Shown here piece after piece: positions 1-8,758 of a DNA stretch of 38,857 nucleotides (position 1 is the first letter of the stretch; each line of letters starts with the position of its first letter). The notes below the pieces were generated by a model. That model was not told where the DNA came from. It ran no database searches and saw only the letters and a list, made by a program, of their open reading frames with translations. The translations under genes and the position numbers were made by a program. Origin of the DNA: a virus; the IMG/VR virus record IMGVR_UViG_3300042691_005800, positions 1 through 38,857 of that record. One strand, given 5' to 3'.

Positions 1-2
1 CC

Positions 3-176
3 ATGACGCTAATCTTCCTGTTGGTTGCCTATTCTGGCTTTGCCATTGCCTCAATATTTGAGTACGAAACCCGTGGCGCTTACGTTGAATTGCTGGGACA
101 ATGGGGCATGCTCGTGATGTCGTTCTACTTTGGTGGACGCACAATGGAAAAGATTGCAGATAGGATTAAAAAATGA
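3..176 (+). CDS. Small membrane protein, holin candidate (5' end may be cut)
   Basis: This is a 57-residue reading frame that ends just inside the next gene with an ATGA overlap (173-176). It holds a hydrophobic segment at about residues 3-19, a short polar stretch, a second hydrophobic segment at about 33-45, and a basic tail ending in Lys-Lys. The position directly before an endolysin, the two hydrophobic segments and the charged C-terminus fit a phage holin or a related lysis membrane protein. Only two bases precede the first ATG, so the true start may lie outside the window and an upstream membrane segment may be missing. Lysis timing is inferred from context only; no family-specific motif is visible. 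Confidence 0.5.
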   Translation: MTLIFLLVAYSGFAIASIFEYETRGAYVELLGQWGMLVMSFYFGGRTMEKIADRIKK

Positions 177-601
177 ATCTGACACCGCATTTCACCCTTG
201 AAGAACTCACGCACACTGACCACAGACAGTATGACAACACCCCCAACGAAGCCGAGCTGGAGAACCTTAAGCGACTCGCCGCCTTCCTTGAGGAAGTCAA
301 AACTGCCTTGGGCGGAAGACCAGTCATGGTTAACTCAGCTTTTAGAAGCAAGCAAGTCAATGATGCTGTTGGTTCTAAAGATACTAGCCAGCATCGTATT
401 GGTTGTGCTGTGGACATCCGAGTACCTCAACTAACCCCTGACGAAGTGGTCAAAACCATCATTGCGTCTGGCCTGCCATACGACCAAGTTATCCGAGAGT
501 TTGACCGCTGGACTCATGTAAGCATCCCAAACACGCCAGATGCCAAGCCAAGAAAGCAGGCACTGATTATCGACAAAACAGGCACACGGCTGTATGCTTG
601 A
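173..601 (+). CDS. Endolysin, M15-type D-Ala-D-Ala peptidase
   Basis: A 142-residue protein of the M15 peptidase family, which cuts peptide cross-links in peptidoglycan. The three expected zinc ligands are visible: His74 in a Ser-Gln-His motif, Asp81 in AVDIR, and His115 in a Trp-Thr-His motif. A conserved SAFRS segment sits at about residues 55-59. The length is typical of a single-domain phage endolysin without a cell-wall-binding module. There is no signal peptide, so release would depend on the membrane protein encoded just upstream, with which it shares an ATGA overlap. The family assignment is strong; the exact bond cut is not determinable here. Confidence 0.9.
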   Translation: MNLTPHFTLEELTHTDHRQYDNTPNEAELENLKRLAAFLEEVKTALGGRPVMVNSAFRSKQVNDAVGSKDTSQHRIGCAVDIRVPQLTPDEVVKTIIASGLPYDQVIREFDRWTHVSIPNTPDAKPRKQALIIDKTGTRLYA

Positions 602-631
602 TGCATCCCTTAATTGATGGGAAAATAAGCC

Positions 632-1252
632 ATGCCATTAAAGATGTGTAACAAATGCCAGTGTGAAAAGCCAACTTCTGAGTTTGGCAAAGATCGCGCA
701 CGGCATGACGGTTTGACATATCGATGCTTAGCTTGCAGAAAAGTTGCAAATACAAAAAATGCCAACTTAATTCAAGCTCAAAAACGCAACCACTACGAAC
801 GAAATAAAGCTGTATTGCTTGAGCGCAAACGGGAAAGTTACGCTAAAAATTCAGACACCAAAAAAGCGTACCAACGTGCGTATGCGGCGGCTAGACCAGA
901 AGAAACCAAACTTAAATCAAAACTGTTCTATGCAAAGAACCCCGACTACTACAAAGAATTTCGCCAGAAATACCCTGACAAGGTAAACGCAAAAGAAATA
1001 AAGCGCAAAACAGCCAAGATGAATAGAACGCCAGCTTGGTTAACTGAAGACGATTTTTGGTTAATTGAGCAGGCTTATGATTTGGCTGCCAAGCGCACTC
1101 AAATGTTTAAATTTTCTTGGCACGTTGACCACATAATACCGTTACAAGGCAAGATTGTTTCTGGTTTGCACGTTCCACTAAACTTGCAAGTAATACCGGC
1201 ATCAATAAATACGTCTAAACAAAACAAATTTGAGGTGTTGGATGCCGCTTAA
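632..1252 (+). CDS. Free-standing HNH endonuclease with N-terminal zinc finger
   Basis: A 206-residue protein. The N-terminus has two CxxC pairs (Cys6/Cys9 and Cys32/Cys35), forming a likely zinc-binding DNA recognition unit. A lysine/arginine-rich helical linker follows (about residues 45-130). The C-terminus carries the HNH signature: His164, Asp166, His167 in a WHVDHIIPL-type motif, His180, and Asn184 in the downstream NLQ motif. This layout is typical of homing-type HNH nucleases in phage genomes. The gene lies between the lysis and tail genes and its end overlaps the next gene by 11 bases. It looks more A-rich than its neighbours, which fits recent insertion. Target and activity cannot be told. 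Confidence 0.85.
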   Translation: MPLKMCNKCQCEKPTSEFGKDRARHDGLTYRCLACRKVANTKNANLIQAQKRNHYERNKAVLLERKRESYAKNSDTKKAYQRAYAAARPEETKLKSKLFYAKNPDYYKEFRQKYPDKVNAKEIKRKTAKMNRTPAWLTEDDFWLIEQAYDLAAKRTQMFKFSWHVDHIIPLQGKIVSGLHVPLNLQVIPASINTSKQNKFEVLDAA

Positions 1253-3383
1253 AAAACTTCAACAGAAGAGTGGCGTGAATCGTGAGAACACGCGCTATAC
1301 GTCTGAGAACGGCTACTATGTATCCGATAAAATACGTTTTAGGCAGGGCAGCCCAGAAAAAATCGGTGGTTGGCAGCGTATTTCCTCGGCTATTTTCCAA
1401 GGGGTTTGCCGCTCTTTGTGGAACTGGGTGACTCTGGGCGGGCAGAATCTGCTGGGTATTGGCACTAACTTAAAGTTCTACATTGAGAATGGTGGACTGT
1501 ATTACGACGTTACACCCCTACGCTCGGCTGTACAAACTCCTGTAACACTAAACAACCCTTTTGACACTACATCTGGGTCAGACGTTATTAACGTCAATGA
1601 CACTGCCCACGGTTTACTTACCGGTGATATTGCTACCTTTTCTGGGGCCGTTGCGGTCGGTGGAATTCCAGCAGAAGTACTTAACACTAACCACACCATA
1701 ACGTATGTTGGAGCTGACGACTACACAATTACCGTATCTACTACGGCATCATCCACTGTGACTGGCGGGGGCGGTGCATCTGTTTCAGCAACATATACGA
1801 AGCTTAGCGTTGCACTGACAAACCCATTTTCTACGGTTAACGGGTCAACAACTGTCACTGTAACTGACGCAGCTGGTGGCTATACCAATGGTGACTTTGT
1901 TACCTTCAGCGGTGCTACAGCTGTTGGTGGCCTTACTTTAAATGGTGAGTATGAGCTAACCGTAACCGGCACATCTACCACTCAATACACAATTACTGCG
2001 GCAAGCCCGGCTACTTCCACTGCTACGGGCGGTGGGTCTGCTGTGGTTGCTGCTTACCAAATTAACATTGGCGCTCCTTATGCGCTTCCTTTGGTTGGCT
2101 GGGGTGCTGGCCCGTGGGGTGCTGGGCCTTGGGGCGTTGGTGTGGAATCATCTGACCAGATGCGTATTTGGTCACAGGCTAACTTTGGTGAAGACTTACT
2201 CTTTGCACCTAACGGTGGTGAGATTTACGTCTGGAAAGCAAGCTCTTTGCTGACTTCACGGGGTGTGGCTATTAACAACTTGCCGGGAGCTTCTTCCTGC
2301 CCAACGGTTCAGAGTTCTATTCTGGTGTCTGATGCTTCACGTTTTACGTTTGCGTTTGGCTGTAATGACTATGGAAGCACCATTCAAAACCCCATGTTGA
2401 TTCGCTGGTCTGACCAAGAGGATTACTTGGAATGGTTCCCCTCTGCAACCAATCAGGCTGGTAGCTTACAGCTATCCAAAGGCTCAAAGATTGTTACTGC
2501 AATTCAGACCCGGCAGGAGATTGTTGTGTTTACAGACTCAGCTCTGTATTCGTTGCAGTACCAAGGGCCGCCAGCGGTGTGGGGTTCCCAGTTGTTGGGA
2601 GACAACATCTCTATTGCCGGGCCAAACGCAGCTGCAACCGCCACTGGTGTGGTGTACTGGATGGGTATTGATAAGTTCTACAAATACGACGGTCGGGTGC
2701 AGACTCTTAGATGTGATCTGCGTCAGTATGTTTTCCAAGACATTAACTTGGAGCAACAGGATCAATTCTTTGCCTCTACCAATGAAGGCTTTAACGAGAT
2801 CTGGTGGTTCTACTGTTCCGCTGGGTCGTTCACTATTGATAAGTACGTAACATACAACTACTTAGAAGATGTCTGGGCTTACGGCACAATGGCCCGAACA
2901 GCATGGATTGACTCTGCATTGCGTAAGTACCCAATGGCGGCAACGTATACGTACAACATTGTCTACCACGAACAAGGTAATGATGACAACGAAACCGGTA
3001 CAACTTTGCCAATTACTGCCGTTATTGAGACTACCGAGTTTGACATTGATGACGGCGATCACTTTGGGTTTGTCTGGCGTATCCTGCCCGACATTACTTT
3101 CCGTGGGTCTGATACATCATCTCCGCAAGTCACCATGACTTTAATCCCCATGCAGAATGCTGGATCAGGCTATAACGATCCAATATCCTTGGGTGGTAAC
3201 TCGGATGCTACGGTAGTACGTACAGCCACCGTGCCGATTGAAGAGTTTACGGGTCAGGTTTACGTCAGGGTTCGTGGCCGTCAGATGATTATGAAGGTGG
3301 AATCTACCCAGCTTGGGTGCGCATGGCAGCTTGGCTCACCCCGTATTGACATCCGTCAAGATGGCCGCAGAGGTAATTCATGA
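1242..3383 (+). CDS. P22 gp10-like tail/head-closure protein with tandem Ig-like insert
   Basis: A 713-residue protein. I chose ATG 1242 because GAGG (1232-1235) sits 6 bases upstream; a TTG at 1230 in the same frame lacks support. The N-terminus and the repeated short beta segments with aromatic residues in the second half resemble the beta-propeller-like P22 gp10 (DNA stabilisation) family, which closes the portal channel in short-tailed phages. Residues about 103-186 and 192-272 are two related repeats, each with an NPF start, a GDxxTFSG core and a Gly-rich end. These look like an inserted pair of Ig-like or adhesive domains absent from P22 gp10. The family assignment is by resemblance only; an unrelated tail protein remains possible. 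Confidence 0.6.
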   Translation: MPLKKLQQKSGVNRENTRYTSENGYYVSDKIRFRQGSPEKIGGWQRISSAIFQGVCRSLWNWVTLGGQNLLGIGTNLKFYIENGGLYYDVTPLRSAVQTPVTLNNPFDTTSGSDVINVNDTAHGLLTGDIATFSGAVAVGGIPAEVLNTNHTITYVGADDYTITVSTTASSTVTGGGGASVSATYTKLSVALTNPFSTVNGSTTVTVTDAAGGYTNGDFVTFSGATAVGGLTLNGEYELTVTGTSTTQYTITAASPATSTATGGGSAVVAAYQINIGAPYALPLVGWGAGPWGAGPWGVGVESSDQMRIWSQANFGEDLLFAPNGGEIYVWKASSLLTSRGVAINNLPGASSCPTVQSSILVSDASRFTFAFGCNDYGSTIQNPMLIRWSDQEDYLEWFPSATNQAGSLQLSKGSKIVTAIQTRQEIVVFTDSALYSLQYQGPPAVWGSQLLGDNISIAGPNAAATATGVVYWMGIDKFYKYDGRVQTLRCDLRQYVFQDINLEQQDQFFASTNEGFNEIWWFYCSAGSFTIDKYVTYNYLEDVWAYGTMARTAWIDSALRKYPMAATYTYNIVYHEQGNDDNETGTTLPITAVIETTEFDIDDGDHFGFVWRILPDITFRGSDTSSPQVTMTLIPMQNAGSGYNDPISLGGNSDATVVRTATVPIEEFTGQVYVRVRGRQMIMKVESTQLGCAWQLGSPRIDIRQDGRRGNS

Positions 3384-4048
3384 GTCTGATTGTTACAACG
3401 GAATACGACTTTCAGCGGGTTGAGCCGCCTGCTCTGCCGTTGGCAGCAGAACAATACAACAAAGCTTACCAAGATCAGCTAAACAATGTGCTTCGGTTGT
3501 ATTTCAACCGACTGCAAAACATTCTTAACCAGATGAATACTGGCTCAGGCTCAATTGATGGGTCTGGCTTGCGTGTTCCTTATGGGGCTTTTTCTAGCGA
3601 TCAAGATCAGACAACTACGGCCAATACAGCCACGTTGATGACGCTTAACACCACAGACTTTTCTAATGGCGTAACCATAGATACCTCTAAAATCACGGTA
3701 GCAACTGCTGGTATTTATAACTTGCAGTTCAGTGCTCAGTTCCAAAACACGGACAACCAGATTCAAGACATGAGTATTTGGTTAAAACAGAATGGCGCTG
3801 ACATTGCAGGATCGACTGGGTTTATCTCAATCCCTGCACATAAGAGCGCGTCTGCTGGTGATGAAGCTCACGAGATTATTGGCTGGAACTACTACGTTTC
3901 TATGGCGGCGAACGACTACATTCAGATCTACTGGTCAACCACAAATGCTTCTGTAACAATACAGCATTACCCAGCAAGCACAGGCCCAGTGCGTCCTTCT
4001 ACCCAGTCTGTTGTAGCCACAATGACCTTTGTGTCGGCTCTGCCTTAA
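3380..4048 (+). CDS. Tail fibre or decoration protein with C1q/TNF-like jelly roll
   Basis: A 222-residue protein whose start overlaps the previous stop (ATGA, 3380-3383). The first 60 or so residues form a helical segment rich in Asn and Gln (an oligomerising stalk or virion anchor). From about residue 68 to the end the pattern is that of a C1q/TNF-like jelly roll: a run of Thr-rich strands, a central AGIYNLQFSAQ-type strand, a WLKQNG turn, and a final strand at the C-terminus. Such heads occur as trimers on phage fibres and bind surface sugars or proteins. The position next to the gp10-like gene supports a tail role. The fold is inferred from pattern, not from a database match. Confidence 0.6.
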   Translation: MSLIVTTEYDFQRVEPPALPLAAEQYNKAYQDQLNNVLRLYFNRLQNILNQMNTGSGSIDGSGLRVPYGAFSSDQDQTTTANTATLMTLNTTDFSNGVTIDTSKITVATAGIYNLQFSAQFQNTDNQIQDMSIWLKQNGADIAGSTGFISIPAHKSASAGDEAHEIIGWNYYVSMAANDYIQIYWSTTNASVTIQHYPASTGPVRPSTQSVVATMTFVSALP

Positions 4049-4056
4049 GGAAAAAT

Positions 4057-5874
4057 ATGGCTGAAGATTACAAGCAACTTATAAAGAAACAAATTCTTGG
4101 TCAAGGTTTAACTGGCAAATGGTCTGGTGCGGGTCACGGTTCTGCTGAGGCAAATGCCGAGGACATGGCTAGGATTCTGTCTAGCATTGGCATTACCGAC
4201 ATCAAGCAGTTTGGTAAAGTTCCAAAGTATGAGCCTGTTCAAGAGATTGGTAAAACATACAACGGCAATCAAGTTGTTCAACTTTACGATGAAGATGCTG
4301 GCACTTCCAGAAACGTCATTAGGCAACCCGATGGCGGCGCTGATGAAGAGGGAAACCCAACATATAAGATGGTTGATGTCCCACAAGACGCAAAAATAGA
4401 TACTCAATATGGTCTTGCTCAGGACAACGGAGAGGGTGGTTTCAACTACACACCAGTTGATCCATCAAAAGTTAAAACGGTAAACGGGCAAGCGGTAGCC
4501 GATACTGGGCAAACAACATTTGGAAATAAAGTTACTGGTCAAGAAGTCCCGAACACATACACCGAGCGCCAAACGGGGAACTTCTTTGGTGGCACTTATG
4601 AGGGAAAAGGAAACACCGGTTACGGTGTGCAATTTGATGACCAAGGTAATCCGTATTTCTACACACAGGGCGCGTCTAGCAGTGACTTGGGAAGTATTGC
4701 CCCACTGCTGTCAATTGCTTCATTTATTCCCGGCGTAGCTCCATTTGCTCAAGGTTTAAACGCACTGATTGCAGCCAAGCAAGGCAATATATTGGGTGCA
4801 GTTGCAGGTGCTGCTGGTCTTGGTAGTATGGCGGGTATCAGTGGCATGGCTGATGTTGCCAACGCAGCTAAATTCGCGGGCGCTCTAAAAAGTGGCGATC
4901 CGTTAGCAATTGCTATGGCTGGCGCTAATGCTGGTGGAATAAGTGATGTTGGCGGCTTTGACCTTAAAGATATTTCCAAAACAATTGGCGCGGTTAAAGC
5001 AATTGAAAGTGGTGATCCACTAGCCATACTGCGTTATGGCATGGATGCAATTCCAAAAGGCGACAACCTTACTGCTTCTCTTGGCCCCGGCGACATGGAT
5101 GAATTTAGAGAGAACCTAATCCCCGGTATGTTTAAACCCGGCAGTGGTGGGTACTCATCCTTAACTGGCGGCTCGGATAGTGACGGTTATGAAAGTGTGT
5201 TTGACCCAACCTTTGGCGGCACAATGCCAACCGGCTCCGGCTACATTGATGAAACAACGGGTGAGTTTGTTTCAGACCCTTTGGGTGGAGTACAAGGCCC
5301 ACTTGGGCCAGAGACAGGCAATATCGACCCCAACAAAGAATGGGAATACAGCCTGACTAGACCCGGAGTTTGGACAAGCAAGGATGGCGAAGAGATTGAT
5401 GTGAGCTACATGCCAGATCGAGACACAGCCATAAGCGGTGCGGAGTTAATGAAAAGAGCTGGGGCTATGCCCGGCGGGGCTAAGAAGGCGGCTCCAGCAA
5501 AACCCGCAGCTAGACCAACTACGCCCGGCGCAAGGCCCACTACACCCGGCACAAACCCTGCGGTAGATGCAATAACCAACTTAGCTAATCAACAGCAACA
5601 GCAACAAAACGCCTTGTTGAACATGATGATGAGTGACAAGACTGAGGGCGCTAAGATAAAATCGTTCAAAGAGCTTTACGGGGAAGACTTGTTTGGGGGG
5701 CGTTATGTCCCGCCTTCCGCGCTCGGTGCTGACGACGGGTTTTCAGGAATGCCTATGCCGATGCCGATGCAAGGGATGGCACAAGAGCAGGATGACGGGG
5801 ATGGTGGGTTTTCTAATGGTGGTCGCGTAAACAGTACTGACGTTGACACCTTGTTACAAATTTTGAGGGGTTAA
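4057..5874 (+). CDS. Virion-associated low-complexity protein (possible internal/ejection protein)
   Basis: A 605-residue protein with SD AAGGAAAAAT before ATG 4057. It is rich in Gly, Ala, Asp and Asn. A small-residue-rich hydrophobic stretch runs from about residue 210 to 300, with two copies of a GDPLAI motif that suggest an internal repeat. A Pro/Ala/Thr-rich linker (about 470-500), a poly-Gln run (about 515) and a Met/Pro repeat follow. The C-terminus ends in a short tag of the form F-x-x-GG-x-V followed by LLxxLR, which recurs in neighbouring proteins. I do not recognise a family. Size, composition and place in the late operon suggest a minor virion protein that helps DNA ejection. Confidence 0.55.
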   Translation: MAEDYKQLIKKQILGQGLTGKWSGAGHGSAEANAEDMARILSSIGITDIKQFGKVPKYEPVQEIGKTYNGNQVVQLYDEDAGTSRNVIRQPDGGADEEGNPTYKMVDVPQDAKIDTQYGLAQDNGEGGFNYTPVDPSKVKTVNGQAVADTGQTTFGNKVTGQEVPNTYTERQTGNFFGGTYEGKGNTGYGVQFDDQGNPYFYTQGASSSDLGSIAPLLSIASFIPGVAPFAQGLNALIAAKQGNILGAVAGAAGLGSMAGISGMADVANAAKFAGALKSGDPLAIAMAGANAGGISDVGGFDLKDISKTIGAVKAIESGDPLAILRYGMDAIPKGDNLTASLGPGDMDEFRENLIPGMFKPGSGGYSSLTGGSDSDGYESVFDPTFGGTMPTGSGYIDETTGEFVSDPLGGVQGPLGPETGNIDPNKEWEYSLTRPGVWTSKDGEEIDVSYMPDRDTAISGAELMKRAGAMPGGAKKAAPAKPAARPTTPGARPTTPGTNPAVDAITNLANQQQQQQNALLNMMMSDKTEGAKIKSFKELYGEDLFGGRYVPPSALGADDGFSGMPMPMPMQGMAQEQDDGDGGFSNGGRVNSTDVDTLLQILRG

Positions 5875-5876
5875 TT

Positions 5877-8366
5877 ATGGGTGAACCAGTATACGGCTAC
5901 GAAAACGGTGTTCCAGTAAACGGGGACGCGTACGACTTCAATAAACTCATTGGCATTTCCCCCGGAAGTACTTCGCAATATCGCAATGCAGATTCGCCCA
6001 GCAATCGGGAAATTCAACAAAGCATTGACCCCAATTACGGCGGTATTGGCAGTTTTATTAAGGATCTTTTTACCGATAAGAAAACCGGTAATTTAGACAT
6101 GCGAACCGTTGGCGCTTTAGGTGGCGCTTTGGCTGGCGGGCTTGGAGCCTTGCGCCCTAACACCCAAAAAGGTGGATACCAAGGTGGCATTCCACGATAC
6201 ACAGCAAACCGTAGTATGGTAACTGCTCCTCCCGCTGGTAGCCGCCCCGGTGCTGGCGGTGTTAGCTATGGCGGTGATGTTAACTACACAGTATCTGGCA
6301 AACCAACCGGTGTAGGTTCTTCTGATGGTGGTGGCGGCGGTGGTGGTAGCTCTACATTAGGAAACATTGCTAAAGTAGCTGGTGGTGCTGGATTGGCTGC
6401 ATTGCTTGGTAACTATCTTAGTAAGCCGGGTAATGCAAGTAACGCCATTGGCTCCATTTCTAATATATTTAAAGGGATTGGCGGCAGTGCTCCACCCGGA
6501 TCTACTGCTGGCGGAACGCTAAAGAGAATACCAAAACTGGATGAATTTACTGGAATTGATAAACAGATTAGAGACAATCTAGCGTCTCAGCTTCCAAATC
6601 AGTTAACCGATGCAGAAGTTGAAGCTGAGTTTGATCGTCTTCGTGGCGAAATACCAGAGTATGAAATGCCAGAGTATGAAGCGCCAGCGTTTACGCAATT
6701 TCCGTCATACGATGACTATCCTTACTTTGGTGAAGGTGAAAGTTTTATGTACGCTAAAGGCGGCAATGTAAACAGCCCTCGCTACCTACAAGGGGAGACT
6801 GATGGCATGGCTGATAAGATTCCAGCCCGTATTGGTCAGAGCCAACCTGCTGCGCTTAGCCATGGTGAGTTTGTTGTCCCTGCGGATGTTGTGTCTCATT
6901 TGGGCAACGGTAACTCTGATGCCGGAGCTAAGAAGTTATACAGCATGATGGACAAGATTCGTCAAGCTCGTACCGGCACAAAGAAGCAAGGTAAGCAAAT
7001 CAATCCCGACAAGTTCATGCCCGGTGGTTTGGCCCAAGCTTATGCTGATGGCGGCGCTGTTAAGAAGTTTAATACCGGTGGGGCATCAGGCGTTGGCTCT
7101 GCGGCAGCGGCGGGCGTGACCGGTCAAGAGCAAGCCCCTGCAACTTGGGCGGGCGAGTACATCACCGACATGCTCGGTAAAGGCCGCGCATTGTCTGAAG
7201 CTCCATATCAGCAGTACGGTGGCCCATTGACTGCGGGTGCTTCTGGTTTGCAACAGCAAGCGTTCCAAGCTGCGGGTAATCTGTCTGTGCCTAGCAGTGT
7301 TGGTCAAGCTACTCAGACTGCGGGTGATATTGCTGCCAAAGCTCAAGGCATAAACTACGGCCCAACTAAGTTTGATAATCAGTTTAAAGCGCCAGAACTT
7401 TCTGCTGCCACGCAGTTTACAAACCAGTTTAAAGCACCCGACCCGTACCAAAGTACAACGTTCAAATCAGGCACTTTTGGTCAGGAGCAAGCTCAGCAGT
7501 ACATGAATCCGTACTTGCAGGCTTCTTTGAACCCACAACTAGAAGAGGCTCGCCGTCAGTCAAACATTAGCGAGCAAGCAAACAAAGCTGCAATGACCAA
7601 GGCTGGTGCTTTTGGTGGTGGCCGTAGCGCCATCTTGACCGCAGAGAACCAACGTAACCTTGGCACTAACCTAGCTGGTATTACAGGTAAGGGCTATGAC
7701 ACTGCGTTCCAGAACGCTATGTCTCAGTTCAATGCTGACCAAGCCCGTAACATGCAGGCACAGCAGGCATCTGAGCAGTCTAAGCAGTTTGGTGCTACTC
7801 AGGGCATGACTGCCGCTGACATGATGGCTAAGTACGGCATGTCTGCACAGCAAGCTCAAGAAGCTGCACGTCAGTTCAACCAAGGCCAGTCTATGACTGC
7901 GGCTCAGCAAGCCGCTCAGTACGGTCAAGCTGCCAACCAAGCGTCTGAACAATCCCGTCAGTTTGGTGCTGACTTGGGACTCAAAGGTCTTCAGACTGGT
8001 CTTCAGGCCGCACAGACTCAAGGTAACTTGGGAATTTCTGGTGGTCAGTTGGGCTTGGCTCAGTTGCAAGAACAGGCGCGTCTTGGTGCTCAACAGCGTG
8101 GTATTGAGGCTGAAGGTATTGCCGCAGACAAGGCAGCATTTGAAGAAGCTCGTGAGAATCCATTCAAGATGGTTCAGTTCCAGCAGTCTTTGCTCCAAGG
8201 TTTGCCAATTTCCGCAACCAACTACAACATGGCTCAACCTAGCACATTGCAGGAAATTCTTGCGGGTGCGGGCGGTGGAGCTAAGTTGGCCGGTAACACA
8301 GACAGCGGCATCACGCTTGACCGATTGCTTGGTAACTTAGGATTTGGGTCTTCATCCCCAAAGTAG
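5877..8366 (+). CDS. Large virion protein, zero-frame product (829 aa)
   Basis: This begins 2 bases after the previous stop, with GAGGGG as SD. The N-terminal third is Gly-rich with a poly-Gly linker (about residues 153-159). Residues about 290-410 carry GG-tag motifs (YAKGGNV, YADGGAV) and a block containing SHGEFVVPADVVSHLG, which I have the impression recurs in uncultured phage proteins. Residues about 460-780 are Gln/Ala-rich helical sequence with repeats such as NQFKAPE/NQFKAPD, QAxEQSxQFGA and AQYG, as in internal or tail-tip proteins that unfold on ejection. The frame ends ...SSSPK-stop at 8364-8366 directly on a slippery heptamer, so a fraction may be extended by 119 residues. The molecular function is unknown. 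Confidence 0.65.
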   Translation: MGEPVYGYENGVPVNGDAYDFNKLIGISPGSTSQYRNADSPSNREIQQSIDPNYGGIGSFIKDLFTDKKTGNLDMRTVGALGGALAGGLGALRPNTQKGGYQGGIPRYTANRSMVTAPPAGSRPGAGGVSYGGDVNYTVSGKPTGVGSSDGGGGGGGSSTLGNIAKVAGGAGLAALLGNYLSKPGNASNAIGSISNIFKGIGGSAPPGSTAGGTLKRIPKLDEFTGIDKQIRDNLASQLPNQLTDAEVEAEFDRLRGEIPEYEMPEYEAPAFTQFPSYDDYPYFGEGESFMYAKGGNVNSPRYLQGETDGMADKIPARIGQSQPAALSHGEFVVPADVVSHLGNGNSDAGAKKLYSMMDKIRQARTGTKKQGKQINPDKFMPGGLAQAYADGGAVKKFNTGGASGVGSAAAAGVTGQEQAPATWAGEYITDMLGKGRALSEAPYQQYGGPLTAGASGLQQQAFQAAGNLSVPSSVGQATQTAGDIAAKAQGINYGPTKFDNQFKAPELSAATQFTNQFKAPDPYQSTTFKSGTFGQEQAQQYMNPYLQASLNPQLEEARRQSNISEQANKAAMTKAGAFGGGRSAILTAENQRNLGTNLAGITGKGYDTAFQNAMSQFNADQARNMQAQQASEQSKQFGATQGMTAADMMAKYGMSAQQAQEAARQFNQGQSMTAAQQAAQYGQAANQASEQSRQFGADLGLKGLQTGLQAAQTQGNLGISGGQLGLAQLQEQARLGAQQRGIEAEGIAADKAAFEEARENPFKMVQFQQSLLQGLPISATNYNMAQPSTLQEILAGAGGGAKLAGNTDSGITLDRLLGNLGFGSSSPK

Positions 8367-8394
8367 ATTCCGCCGCGTCTTCGGATAGCGGCGG
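8357..8394 (+). promoter_or_regulatory. Predicted -1 programmed ribosomal frameshift site
   Basis: The zero-frame codons TCC CCA AAG TAG contain the heptamer C CCA AAG (8357-8363) in the correct X XXY YYZ phase. After a 6-base spacer (8364-8369) there is a 7-bp all-GC stem: CCGCCGC (8370-8376) pairs with GCGGCGG (8388-8394), with an 11-base loop. An AGGA (8339-8342) lies 14 bases upstream of the heptamer and could act as a stimulatory SD, somewhat farther than in the dnaX case. Slipping back one base enters the open frame that runs to 8722. All three elements of a bacterial -1 frameshift signal are thus present. A base error in the C4/A3 run could also explain the split frames. Confidence 0.7.
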
Positions 8395-8722
8395 GGGCTT
8401 GGGCCTAGGGTTAGGATTAGCTGGTGGTTTGGCTGCTGCGGCTGCGTCACGCCCTGCTGAGCCTGAGCCTATGTTTACGCCAAGGCAAGAACCGTCTTAT
8501 GCATATAACCCACCGCCTCCTGAGCCACCACCCCCGCCACCTCCGCCTCCTGCTCCGCCGCCTACTCAAGACTTTTCTGAAGAGCAAAATCAAGGAACAT
8601 TCCAGTTTGACGGCACAGGTGGGTTTGGGCGTTCTGGAGGCTATGGCCGAGATTTAGATGACCGGTATTACGAGCAAATGTTTGCCAAGGGCGGTTTAAT
8701 AAATCTTCTCCGTAGACGCTAA
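8363..8722 (+). CDS. -1 frame extension: Pro-rich linker plus C-terminal GG tag
   Basis: This 119-codon open frame continues from the frameshift site. It has no convincing start of its own: the first TTG (8399) sits inside the hairpin's downstream flank and no ATG occurs before about residue 33. The encoded segment starts with Ser/Gly/Ala-rich sequence, then a proline run of the PPPPEPPPPP type (about residues 52-70), then a Gly/Phe/Tyr-rich part, and ends with FAKGGLINLLRRR. That end matches the tag style of the preceding 605-residue protein and the following 676-residue protein. I read it as an optional C-terminal extension giving a fusion of about 948 residues, not as a separate gene. Separate initiation at TTG is the alternative. 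Confidence 0.6.
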   Translation, partial: VDSAASSDSGGGLGLGLGLAGGLAAAAASRPAEPEPMFTPRQEPSYAYNPPPPEPPPPPPPPPAPPPTQDFSEEQNQGTFQFDGTGGFGRSGGYGRDLDDRYYEQMFAKGGLINLLRRR

Positions 8723-8758
8723 ACCAAATGCGAAATAGAATAAGCAAAAGGAAATATC

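Noticed and set aside
7671-8237. Long antisense frame of 188 codons on the minus strand
   Set aside because: It lies wholly opposite the Gln/Ala-rich repeats of the 829-residue virion gene; the Leu/Ser/Arg-rich composition is what the complement of CAG/GCT-rich codons gives, and it has no SD or neighbours.
8399-8722. Independent gene starting at TTG 8399
   Set aside because: The TTG is a weak start placed right after the hairpin; the G-rich stretch before it is part of the stem and a continuous -1 frame from the slippery site explains the region better.
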